Assembly: GCF_900169305.1 (NCBI RefSeq)
Contig: NZ_FWDP01000004.1
Span: 992,001-1,056,000 of the forward strand
Reading direction: 5' to 3'
DNA: 64,000 nucleotides
Source: Marinilactibacillus piezotolerans
GTDB taxonomy: Bacteria; Bacillota; Bacilli; Lactobacillales; Carnobacteriaceae_A
In this document: piece by piece, positions 35,519-44,558 of the stretch
Layout of the letters: each line of letters starts with the position of its first letter
Position numbering within the stretch: the first letter of the stretch is position 1
Program-made: the position numbers and the translations under genes
Notes under the pieces: model-generated
Seen by the model: only the letters and a program-made list of their open reading frames with translations
The model's database searches: none
Told to the model about the DNA's origin: nothing

Positions 35519-36090
35519 CTTTAAAATTTGAGTTTACGGTTCACGATTTTATCGCCGTAAAAACATTTTTTTATGCCAGTTACATTATGGTTGTAAGTAT
35601 GATTGATGTGCACAGAATAGAAAAAATGAATAAAGCAGATGCGGAAGAAATAATTAAATGGAAATATGAAAGTCCATATGATTTTTATAACATGACAGAG
35701 GATAGTCTGACAGAAATGCTGGAAGAAGATTATTACGCCTGTTTTGACGGCAGGAATCTTATCGGTTTCTTCTGTTACGGGAAAAGTGCCCAAGTTCCTA
35801 TCGGTCATAATACAGGAAGTTATAAGAATTCAAATTTATTAGATATTGGCTTAGGATTGCATCCTTCTTTGACTGGAAAAGGAACAGGTGCAGCATTTGT
35901 TAGAAGTGGCATTGACTTTGCTAGGTCTAAATATCACCCAGAGGGCTTTAGATTATCTGTGGCAGCTTTTAATGAAAGAGCCTTATCAACTTATAAAAAA
36001 CTTGGATTTGAAGTTCTTGCCGACTTTTACACCACTTCAAGTAAACAACCGACTCATTTTTATGTAATGGAACTTATGGAAGACGCTTGA
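35515..36090 (+). CDS. GNAT acetyltransferase
   Basis: A GNAT enzyme of about 163-191 residues. The domain proper runs from IDVHRIEKMNKADAEEIIKW to the end, with the CoA loop in HPSLTGKGTGAAFVRSGIDFA and the closing NERALSTYKKLGFEV. The GTG start at 35515 would couple it to the small gene upstream, but its first 28 residues look non-conserved; ATG at 35599 is an alternative. Neither has a clear RBS. Substrate unknown. Confidence 0.75.
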   Translation: MTLKFEFTVHDFIAVKTFFYASYIMVVSMIDVHRIEKMNKADAEEIIKWKYESPYDFYNMTEDSLTEMLEEDYYACFDGRNLIGFFCYGKSAQVPIGHNTGSYKNSNLLDIGLGLHPSLTGKGTGAAFVRSGIDFARSKYHPEGFRLSVAAFNERALSTYKKLGFEVLADFYTTSSKQPTHFYVMELMEDA

Positions 36091-36097
36091 AGTTTAT

Positions 36098-36529
36098 TTG
36101 ATCATGAATTCCTGCGAAAAATGCATGACGTCTTTCTCAAAATTCGTCCACGTTTTAGCAGACACTACTATTCTCTCTTTGTTTGTGATGTTCTCAAATA
36201 TACTTAACTTTATTTTGTTCTATAAAATATCTTACTTAAGCTTTGGATGTTACCAGTGTATTCTTTTTACAATAAAAAATAAAATCGGAATTGTTTTAGT
36301 TACTCCCTCATTTATTAAACGTATCAAAGCAGAAGGTATAGCAGATAAAGAACTTTCAGCTTTGCTTGCTCGTGATTTACTTGTTCCTATCGTACATGAA
36401 ACAATTTTTGATGAACTTTGTGAAGTTAGTCCATTGCTTGGATCAAGAAGTGGGTTGAGCACCATAGAAGATTCTATTGATACTATCGCGTCTAAGTTAG
36501 CTGAACGAGTTTTTGTACACAATAATTAA
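36098..36529 (+). pseudogene. Remnant of a TIR-domain protein
   Basis: From residue 60 (base 36275) the frame reads KIGIVLVTPSFIKRIKAEG, then KELSALLARDLLVPIVHET, then SPLLGSRSGLSTIEDSID, which is the second half of a bacterial TIR domain (strand, aE helix, LVP-H strand, and the SPLL-SR-GLST end). The first half with the catalytic region is missing: the first 59 residues look like translated noise with no RBS. Probably a deletion remnant of a TIR effector near the STAND gene. TIR proteins in such islands make or cleave NAD-based signals; this copy cannot. Confidence 0.6.
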
Positions 36530-36575
36530 TCTAAGATGAAAAATGAGTTTTTGCTCAATAATCTGTATATTGAAT

Positions 36576-36707
36576 AGAGGCTGGGACAAAACTAGCCAAT
36601 TAGAACAAATACGTCAAATTTAGGATATCTAATTCTTTATTAGACGGATTTTTTACTTGTCTGATTTTACGAAATAACGCTAATCAGTGACTTAAGTCCC
36701 AGCCTCT
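36576..36707. repeat. GAGGCTGGGAC intergenic hairpin element
   Basis: Perfect 12-bp arms AGAGGCTGGGAC (36576-36587) and GTCCCAGCCTCT (36696-36707) 108 bases apart, ending in TTTT. This type of repeat with the same arms occurs in many copies in Enterococcus, Listeria and Lactobacillales genomes and can act as terminator on both strands. It sits between the TIR remnant and the convergent STAND gene. Confidence 0.75.
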
Positions 36708-36782
36708 TTTATTGATATTACATTTTATTTGATTATTATAGAATAATTAAATTTAAGCAGGGATAATATTACTTAAACTTTC

Positions 36783-39700
36783 CTATTCTTGTATATCTTT
36801 AGAATACCTTACTACTTCACCAACAATATCATTATCAACAAGAGTAAGCAATCCACTCCATTCGCTCCATTCCTGATCTCTCATTTTCTCAATCATAAAT
36901 CGCTTTTCACCAAGGCATTCCCAAAATAAGACTAACTCATTTTTATTCAAAAATTTATCTAAATGTTTCTTTCGAATTAATATCCTGTGTGGACTATCAA
37001 AATTTTCGCTTTCTCTTTCGTAAAACACTACCAGTTCGCCTTTTTTATCATAATAGTAACCATCATGCTTCCGCTGTTCTAACTCCAATTCATCTATCAA
37101 AAATCCGCAAGGCATATTAAAAGAAGTAGCCTTATTTTGAGAAGCATCATATTGTTCTTCCCACAAAAATCGATTAGAAGTTCTCATTACTTTTGCAATT
37201 AATTTCTGGATAGGTCTTTTGCATTCTTTAAATTTTATTTCATCATTTTCATCTGGCTGCATATCTTCTTCATCAAAATTATAAATGATGGGGATTTCTA
37301 TTTCCGGATATTTAACAGTTTCAAACTCACCAGTTTCAGCACTATAATCCAGCCAAGCATCTTTCTCTAGCACTTTATATCCTGTTGACCAACCAAACTC
37401 ACGGTTAAATAACCAATAGATGCTTTGAACTCCTTCAGGAAACCATCGACCCATAAAATTTTTATTCATTAAACTACTTTTTAACAAATCAAATTCTTCT
37501 TTCTTAACAAAATATCCTTGTGCCATCAACCACTTATCTTGATCACCAAATTCCTCCCATCGAGATAAGTCCAATTCGATATCAGTATTTCTTAAAACAT
37601 TATAATAGTCCAATGTTACCCATTCATTGTCTTCCTCATCTAAGAGTAACAATTCTGAATTTAAGGCAAAGAAATTATCATCTTCGTTATTCACCCACTG
37701 ATTTATATCTTTTCTAGATGCATCTTTTTCTATAAAATCTGTTTCTCTTAGGTTTTTTTTTATTAAATTTGGACGATTCGGATCATTGAGAAAATTATTG
37801 TTCAATGTTGGATCGAAATCACGAACATAAGGATTCCAAGATCCGTCAAATATTATTGCTTGGTCTTCATTCCATACATTAGAAAGTTTGTAATGGTCTG
37901 AAATTCTGGCCAAAATATTGTACATTGTGATCCACTGATATTTCTTGCCGATTCTCTCAATTTTGTTTAAATTATGTCTGTTATAATTACTAAGGTTTAG
38001 TGATTTATCATATTCACCGAATAAATCGTTTTTGTAGCCTAACTCACTTTCTATAAATTTCATTGAGTAATTATAAATATTGCTATTATCCACATCTAAA
38101 AAATAATTCAGAGCCGAGCCAAGTACATATCTTCCAAAATCTCCGTACATTCTATCTATGCCTTCAGGTGCCATAGAATAAGCAATAGTATCTAACCCTG
38201 AGTCGTATTCACTTCTTACTTTTTCTACTATTGGTATCGAATCTGAGTTGTATGGCGGTATTATTTTTGATTCTTTAATATTTGTTTTACATGCTGGAAA
38301 TTTAAATAAGAAATATTGAATAATTAGCTTGGCATAGTCTCTTAGTAAAATATCTGGATAAATAGACTGTTTGTCAAATATCGTTGCATAAATATATTCT
38401 ACTAAATTTTTATAATCTAACTCAGTAAAATTAATAACTTTTGTGCACGCACCAAAGACGATTCCATACAGTCTTTGTATGACATAAGGATCATTTACTA
38501 ACTCAAACTTTTTTAGAAGTGGTAGACAGAGTGAAAAATCAATCTTCAATAACTCAATCATTGCCTTAGATACCTTGTCTCTCAATAATCTATTTGATGA
38601 GGTCAAATGCCAAGATAATAATAATAGCACTAGCCAAGTTTTTTCGCGAGAATTGTCTAACTTTTTGCCTTCATCAAAAAATTTGACCAATTGAAACACT
38701 CTATCATGTTCATCCTCGAAGCCGTTAATGTAAGTTGTCCATAAATAATCTCGCACATTTAAAGGCTTATTGTTAAGGATATTATGAAGAAACTCAGCAT
38801 TTAATGGATTATCCAGTCTCACACTATTCTCAATCAACACGCTAAAAACAGTATCTCGGTCTACATTTTTTTCGTTTACAAAATTAAGAAAATAATCGCT
38901 TTTTGTATTTTGTGACAGACGCAAAGAAAAAGATTTTACAAAATCGCTTTGTAGACGATTTCTGTCATAATCATTCTTAACATCATCAATAATATCAATA
39001 CACTCTTCGCCAAATTTCATGAAAAATAAATTTGTTAAAACAATAAAGGTATCAGTGTATCTCCAGTTAATTCCCTCGACATCACTTATTTTAAGCAAAT
39101 CATTTCTTAGGTAATTTTTGCATTCCTTTGCGGATGAGAACTTATTGATAATCACTTTTGCATACATAAAATCTTCTAATAAATTGTAGCCGAATTTAAA
39201 CATTTCTGTATCATCACGCATAAAAGTTAAAAATATTCCAGATCTTGTAAGCGATGATAGGTATAAAAGTTTATTTGCGACTAATCCATAATGATTCCAG
39301 AATTTCAATTCCAATAAGTCGTGCTCGCTAATTGTATAAGTTTCATTTTTTAAATGAAACTCTGCGATTTCACTAATTAAATTATTCAATATCCTCCGAT
39401 CACTTGGTAAACATGCATTTTTTTGTGCTTCTATGTCTGACGCTTCCAAAAAATTCTCAAGTACATGATATAAATCGAACTCACTCCCGTCATAAGCCTT
39501 ACAGAACATAGTCAAAAACAAAGGATTCGTCATTTCTGATTGAAGAATATAGGATGGAGAAAATGGAATATTATAGTGATTCAAAAATTCTTTAATTGCC
39601 TCAATACTATCGTTTTGAAATCCATAATGAGTGATTTCAGGAATTTTATATTCAGCAATTTTTTGTTTGATATTTTGATCAAGAACTGAATTTTCATACC

Positions 39701-41012
39701 CACTCCGAAGCGAAACGGCAACTTTAACAAAATTCAGTTTCTCTATTTCGCGAAAAAGCATAAGTAAACCTGTTTTCCAAATTTCTTTATTATTACTTTC
39801 ATTTATTGCGTCAATAAATATATAGACTTTTTCATTGGCTAACTCACCAAGCGTCTCAAGAATATCTAAAAATTCGGAAAAGTTAAGACTAAGTCCTAAA
39901 TAAGATATAATTTGTTTTTTAATTGGTTCAGAAGATAAAAATGCATGTCCTGGCAACAAAATAACATATCCGTCATTTTTCATAATTGTGTTGGCCGCTT
40001 CAGATAAAAGTTGACTTTTCCCCATCCCAGCTTTACCGTTAATGATAAGAACTTTTTTCTGAATGAGATTTTGTTCTAAACTACTGAACTCAAGAGATGA
40101 AGGGATTTTTATGAGTGTTTGCAAACGATTAGCTTTGTTCGTATTTTCCTGTTTTTCAATTTTATCTTCAGTTTCTATTTCATTTAACTTCTCTATCTCA
40201 CTGCTAACTAATTCGAATTCTTCAGAAAAATAACTTTCTAAATCTTCTTTCCAAACAAGGCACTCTTCTATTTTTGCACGATTATGAATTTTATAAGAAT
40301 GAATTTTGATAAAAATATCACGAGCTAGCAAGTCGTTTTCTTCAGAAAGATAATATTTCAAACCCTTAAGGTTACTGAGTGCATTCTTTTTCTTTTCTTT
40401 AATAATTTTCAGTGTTTCCACATTGTTCAAAAAAAGATTAAACTCTTTCTCTGTCTCAGTTGATATATTAAATAATTCATTGTATCTAGTTCCCATAGAA
40501 TCAAGACTTTGTTCTAATTTTTCCTCAAACCACTCTTTGTTTAAAGAATGCTGTCCAAAGAAGTACTCACCAAGTCTAGGATTCTCGATAACACGATCAA
40601 TAATTGCTTTATTAGCAATAATTCTAATTTCGATACCAGCAGAATTAAGCAAATCTTTACATTTTTTGTATCCTGCCGAATCCGTGTTTATGTCCTTATT
40701 GCAATACAAATAAAAAATATCTAAATCGTTTGAATGATGTTTAATAGTTACTTCTACTGATTCTTTTATTTTGGAATAATTGATATTGGACGAAAAGAAT
40801 TTTGATTGAAAACTGATCCATTTTCCAGATTTTTCTTCAAATACTGGAAAAATTTCAATACCCGGATGGTTTGGTTTTGAAACAAAATTTTTATTACCGT
40901 CAAAAAATTGCTTATTAAAAAGCAGCCTACACAAATCTTCAAAAGAAGAAGTTATATCATCATTTACTGCTGAAAATTGTGTCCAAGAAATATTGTTTCT
41001 TTTTGAATTCAT
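36783..41012 (-). CDS. Avs-like STAND NTPase with N-terminal nuclease domain
   Basis: A 1409-aa protein. Residues about 20-160 form a restriction-endonuclease-like (Cap4/Mrr-type) domain with GIEIFPV (Glu52) and SFQSKFF (Gln69-x-Lys71). A spacer follows with GTRYNELFNIS, a block usual in Avs proteins. The STAND NTPase has Walker A GKAGMGKS (326-333) and Walker B YIFIDAINES (397-406), then SLRSGYE. The last ~900 residues are helical repeats, the expected target sensor. Avs proteins bind conserved phage proteins (terminase or portal), assemble as tetramers and cut DNA. All key residues are present. Single gene with AGAGGTAATGAA upstream. Exact Avs type was not assigned. Confidence 0.8.
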   Translation of the reverse strand: MNSKRNNISWTQFSAVNDDITSSFEDLCRLLFNKQFFDGNKNFVSKPNHPGIEIFPVFEEKSGKWISFQSKFFSSNINYSKIKESVEVTIKHHSNDLDIFYLYCNKDINTDSAGYKKCKDLLNSAGIEIRIIANKAIIDRVIENPRLGEYFFGQHSLNKEWFEEKLEQSLDSMGTRYNELFNISTETEKEFNLFLNNVETLKIIKEKKKNALSNLKGLKYYLSEENDLLARDIFIKIHSYKIHNRAKIEECLVWKEDLESYFSEEFELVSSEIEKLNEIETEDKIEKQENTNKANRLQTLIKIPSSLEFSSLEQNLIQKKVLIINGKAGMGKSQLLSEAANTIMKNDGYVILLPGHAFLSSEPIKKQIISYLGLSLNFSEFLDILETLGELANEKVYIFIDAINESNNKEIWKTGLLMLFREIEKLNFVKVAVSLRSGYENSVLDQNIKQKIAEYKIPEITHYGFQNDSIEAIKEFLNHYNIPFSPSYILQSEMTNPLFLTMFCKAYDGSEFDLYHVLENFLEASDIEAQKNACLPSDRRILNNLISEIAEFHLKNETYTISEHDLLELKFWNHYGLVANKLLYLSSLTRSGIFLTFMRDDTEMFKFGYNLLEDFMYAKVIINKFSSAKECKNYLRNDLLKISDVEGINWRYTDTFIVLTNLFFMKFGEECIDIIDDVKNDYDRNRLQSDFVKSFSLRLSQNTKSDYFLNFVNEKNVDRDTVFSVLIENSVRLDNPLNAEFLHNILNNKPLNVRDYLWTTYINGFEDEHDRVFQLVKFFDEGKKLDNSREKTWLVLLLLSWHLTSSNRLLRDKVSKAMIELLKIDFSLCLPLLKKFELVNDPYVIQRLYGIVFGACTKVINFTELDYKNLVEYIYATIFDKQSIYPDILLRDYAKLIIQYFLFKFPACKTNIKESKIIPPYNSDSIPIVEKVRSEYDSGLDTIAYSMAPEGIDRMYGDFGRYVLGSALNYFLDVDNSNIYNYSMKFIESELGYKNDLFGEYDKSLNLSNYNRHNLNKIERIGKKYQWITMYNILARISDHYKLSNVWNEDQAIIFDGSWNPYVRDFDPTLNNNFLNDPNRPNLIKKNLRETDFIEKDASRKDINQWVNNEDDNFFALNSELLLLDEEDNEWVTLDYYNVLRNTDIELDLSRWEEFGDQDKWLMAQGYFVKKEEFDLLKSSLMNKNFMGRWFPEGVQSIYWLFNREFGWSTGYKVLEKDAWLDYSAETGEFETVKYPEIEIPIIYNFDEEDMQPDENDEIKFKECKRPIQKLIAKVMRTSNRFLWEEQYDASQNKATSFNMPCGFLIDELELEQRKHDGYYYDKKGELVVFYERESENFDSPHRILIRKKHLDKFLNKNELVLFWECLGEKRFMIEKMRDQEWSEWSGLLTLVDNDIVGEVVRYSKDIQE

Positions 41013-41072
41013 TTCATTACCTCTTTTTTGTTTATAAAATCCCTAACCTCATTACCTATAAAATTTTATGCT

Positions 41073-41648
41073 TCAAAAAAATTTTCTATTATTTTCAGAA
41101 AAATAATCATCTTTTAAAATTTCATAAGTAATGACATCACATATGCCTGTATTATTAATTGCTACTTGCCTTCTCAAACCAGTATATCTAAACCCAGACT
41201 TGACTAATACTGAGCCCGAACTCTCATTTCTTGGATCAATATGAGCTTCTATACGATTAGCAGCAACTTGAGAAAACAAGAAATCTACCACCACTTGAAC
41301 TGCTTCAGTTGTTAACCCTTGATTCCAATAATCCTTCCCAATACAATAACCAATTTCTAAAGACTCTACGTGAGGATTGATTGAAACGACACTAATACTA
41401 CCAATTGGAATTTTGTTCTCCTTTAAAGCAATGCACCATCTATATGTTTCTGGTTCTTTGTATTGAGATATCCAGTGATTCAAAATAGAACTGGTTTCCT
41501 GAGTATCATTATGGGTAGGCCAAGTTAAAAATTTCGTCACCAGCTCATCATTTGCCCAATTTTGAAACATCATACTCGTATCTTCCGGCTCAAATTTTCT
41601 TAAAATTAATCGATTTGATTTTAAAAATTCCGTTCCTTTATGGTTCAT
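41073..41648 (-). CDS. GNAT acetyltransferase, RimJ/RimL-like
   Basis: A 191-aa acetyltransferase with LKSNRLILRKFEPEDTSMMF at the N-terminus, LEIGYCIGKDYWNQGLTTEAVQ as the CoA-binding part, and NRIEAHIDPRNESSGSVLVKSGF. RBS AGGAGGAAACC. It lies just upstream (in the reading sense) of the STAND gene with a 60-bp gap and could be co-transcribed. Substrate unknown; a resistance or modification role cannot be told from sequence. Confidence 0.85.
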   Translation of the reverse strand: MNHKGTEFLKSNRLILRKFEPEDTSMMFQNWANDELVTKFLTWPTHNDTQETSSILNHWISQYKEPETYRWCIALKENKIPIGSISVVSINPHVESLEIGYCIGKDYWNQGLTTEAVQVVVDFLFSQVAANRIEAHIDPRNESSGSVLVKSGFRYTGLRRQVAINNTGICDVITYEILKDDYFSENNRKFF

Positions 41649-41775
41649 GGTTTCCTCCTGTGTCTCAAGTTTTTAAATATTAAATATAGAAACACGGTTA
41701 CCTAACTTGTTTATGATATAGTTCACGGTATCAGATGTTACCGGGGTTAAAATCATAAAACTTAAAATTTTTTAT

Positions 41776-43503
41776 TTACTTGATTATTTTGTTTGATTGC
41801 TTAGAACTTATCAGATCCATTAATTCAAATCCTGTGTTCATGTTAGAGTAAATCGAACATACTACAAAGAGGTCTTTGTCTGCAAATTTCACAATTTTAC
41901 TTCTTCCAGCCGATGCTGGTATGTGATGATGGCCATGTATAACTCCAATTACGTTATATTCCTTAAATAGTTTTTCAATTTTAGGTTCAGAACAATTGTA
42001 TTCACTATTATAAGCATTGCTTTCCATGGAGAGCATATTTAATTCATTAAATAGAGGTGCATGTGAAAGAATTACCGTCGGAATTTCATTGTCGTTATTT
42101 AGTAATTTCTTTAAGGTTTTGAGAATAAATTTTTGTTGCTCATACTTTCTCTTAACTAAAGCCACTGGTACTGTGATCCCAATATATCGGATTCCTTCAT
42201 GAATTATATGACTATTATGTAATACTTTTAATCGTGGGAATCGTTGCTCAAGTTCATATTTAACTACTTCATAGAATTTATGATTGCCTACTGGCAACAT
42301 GTACCAAGATTCATCTGGATTTTCTAATAGCTGTTTAAACCATTTTCTTTTAAGAAATGGTTTCCATTTTTTCTCTTGAAATTCTTTTCTACTTCTCGGC
42401 AATACATCCACTAATTCATGATTTCCCATAACGTAGATACCTTCAATATCCCCATCAGCTACTTGAGAATCTGAAATATCTCCTACCAATATATTGAAAT
42501 TTCTATTGATGAATGGGAGCTTTCCGTCATTTGAGTGGACATCAGAAACAACATTTAATAAATTTTTATTCTCTGTAGAAAGAACATTCTCAAAATATTT
42601 TTCTGTTTCTTTAGGATGAACACTATGTGGAACATAATTTTTTCTGAGGACAGAGATTTCTTTTCCAAATTTTGATCTTAAAATAGGTTTTGCTTTTACG
42701 GCCTGGGATTGTTTCGCAATAATAATTGAATTTTCTACACTAATATCTATTTCTTGAGATATTAGTCTAAGCGCTGGCTCAATATCTGATGTATAGGTCA
42801 AAAATCCATCTCTTTTTCTACTATTTGAAAAGGATCTCTCTGACTGATTCGTTTCTAATATTTCAACTCTTTTTCCATCAGTTTTTACAGGTAATGAATT
42901 GGTGAGTTGAACGACAAAATTAAGGTATTCAAAAATATACTCAGATATTCCAGTATTTATATTCTCACTAAATAAGAATTTACCTGCAATATTTGCAGAA
43001 ATTGGTCCAGTTTCGTCATGCTGCAGAAGTCGTCCAAGAATTTGAATCTCAAATAATGGATTCTGAAATATGGCATTATAGGCTTTTTCAATTTCCTTAT
43101 TATTTTTATTCATCCGTTTATTAGTTACTTGAAACATACTCAATTTAATATATTGTTCCAAATTACCTTTATGCATTTCAATATAGTTACGTACCTCTTC
43201 CGGATGGAGTAAATATTGAATAGCCGCACGTTGGATGTAGTTTCTACCTGTATCATATGGAATAGCTGAATAGACAATGTCTCCTAGGGATGATACAGCT
43301 AATTCTTTAGTCTTCATATTATATTTTAATTCAAAATAGTCGTTTTTAAATAAAGTTTTATTAACAGGTCGTCGGATATTCTCTGGGTAAAGTTCAAATT
43401 GTGCAATAAGTTCTGACGGTAGTTCCTTGTCATCTTTTATTGATGTAAAAGGAATCTGACTTTCAGCGATAATTAAAGAATCTTTTGGCTTATTAAATTT
43501 CAT
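41776..43503 (-). CDS. Calcineurin-like phosphoesterase with unrecognised N-terminal domain
   Basis: A 575-aa protein. From about residue 315 it has all metallophosphoesterase motifs: SDVH (320), GDISD (341), GNHE (360), SHAP (about 494) and GHHH (about 526), so a two-metal phosphodiesterase or phosphatase is likely. The first ~310 residues (containing FLFSENINTGISEYIFEYLNF) match no family I know. In accessory islands such enzymes may act on nucleic acids or cyclic nucleotides. Neighbours are a GNAT gene and a membrane protein. Not clearly in an operon. Confidence 0.75.
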   Translation of the reverse strand: MKFNKPKDSLIIAESQIPFTSIKDDKELPSELIAQFELYPENIRRPVNKTLFKNDYFELKYNMKTKELAVSSLGDIVYSAIPYDTGRNYIQRAAIQYLLHPEEVRNYIEMHKGNLEQYIKLSMFQVTNKRMNKNNKEIEKAYNAIFQNPLFEIQILGRLLQHDETGPISANIAGKFLFSENINTGISEYIFEYLNFVVQLTNSLPVKTDGKRVEILETNQSERSFSNSRKRDGFLTYTSDIEPALRLISQEIDISVENSIIIAKQSQAVKAKPILRSKFGKEISVLRKNYVPHSVHPKETEKYFENVLSTENKNLLNVVSDVHSNDGKLPFINRNFNILVGDISDSQVADGDIEGIYVMGNHELVDVLPRSRKEFQEKKWKPFLKRKWFKQLLENPDESWYMLPVGNHKFYEVVKYELEQRFPRLKVLHNSHIIHEGIRYIGITVPVALVKRKYEQQKFILKTLKKLLNNDNEIPTVILSHAPLFNELNMLSMESNAYNSEYNCSEPKIEKLFKEYNVIGVIHGHHHIPASAGRSKIVKFADKDLFVVCSIYSNMNTGFELMDLISSKQSNKIIK

Positions 43504-43726
43504 TAATTCGTCCCATCCTTTAGGTATTCATCCAGAGTTGACTATTTTTTTGACTGATTTGCTTTTAATACTATTCTTTATATTACTTATAACCTAGGAT
43601 TATTAATTCTTTACTAATCAATCTCAATAGTAATAAATTTATTAATAATTTCTCTTTATTACGTTCAACACTCGTCAACAAGGCATAATTTATTATTAAT
43701 TTTTATATCATTTATTTAAAAATAGA

Positions 43727-44194
43727 TTATTTATCTATATCGTTAATTGAAAAATAGATAGGTTCATAGTGAGCTCTTCCTGTATGATTTTCAACATAAA
43801 TATAATATTTTTTCTTTTTAAATTTTAAATAACACTTTTTCCACGTTCGATTAAATTCTTCTTCTTCAATTATAATTGTAAATTCTTGGCCAGAGTCAAA
43901 AGTATCCGAATAGCTATCATCCTCTCCTCCGATAGACTCAATACTCATAAATGGCTCATGCCACTTTCTATTTTTAAAAGGAGTAATACCTTCAGAAACA
44001 ATTCGCGTTGAAATTGTCCCCAAGTTTTTAATTTCAATAATGTGATGCCAATCCTGTCCTGACTTTTCATCTGTTATTACAGTATAAATATATAAGTTAG
44101 GTTTTCTATCATACTTAGCAAGCCATAGCGAAACAACAACTGCTCCAAATGTTCCTATTGCAGTTAACATTTCCCAAAAGTTTCCTAAATCCAC
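43727..44194 (-). CDS. Single-pass membrane protein, unknown
   Basis: About 155 residues. One N-terminal helix (FWEMLTAIGTFGAVVVSLWLA) followed by KYDRKPNLYIY and a beta-rich domain of the type found in many one-helix bacterial proteins of mobile regions. GTG at 44194 has AAGGAGAG 19 bases away, too far; an in-frame ATT at 44206 lies 6 bases after that sequence and could be a rare start, adding MTIK. Function unknown. Confidence 0.6.
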   Translation of the reverse strand: MDLGNFWEMLTAIGTFGAVVVSLWLAKYDRKPNLYIYTVITDEKSGQDWHHIIEIKNLGTISTRIVSEGITPFKNRKWHEPFMSIESIGGEDDSYSDTFDSGQEFTIIIEEEEFNRTWKKCYLKFKKKKYYIYVENHTGRAHYEPIYFSINDIDK

Positions 44195-44206
44195 TTTTAT
44201 AGTAAT

Positions 44207-44558
44207 AAAAAACTCTCCTTTTATTTTTTATTATATAAAGCCATAATAAACTCAGAAGTAAAACTTTAACATTAACTAACTACCAACGGTCTTATTTTTC
44301 AACGAAAGTTATTATTTTTATTTTTGAAGTATTAATTTCTTTAAACTAGCAATACTTCCTCTAAAAAATTTAAACTTGTAACTTAAAGATAGACTTATCT
44401 ACTTATGGTACAGTTCTCCGTAGTATATCAAAATGAGGTTTTTGAATGAGATTCTACCTTAAAAATCAATAGCACTAGAAATTTAGTTAATATCCTAAAA
44501 AAGCTCATAAATCTCTGTATCCTATATTAAATTATTCATTAAACTAGTTATAATAATT
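44207..44558. other. AT-rich intergenic, nothing recognised
   Basis: No frame, hairpin or promoter convincing enough to call between the membrane protein gene and the end of the SEC-C gene. Confidence 0.4.

Noticed and set aside
35348-36090. TacA/TacT-type toxin-antitoxin call
   Set aside because: The small protein has no ribbon-helix-helix pattern and the GNAT is not of the TacT type by eye; kept only as a weak finding.
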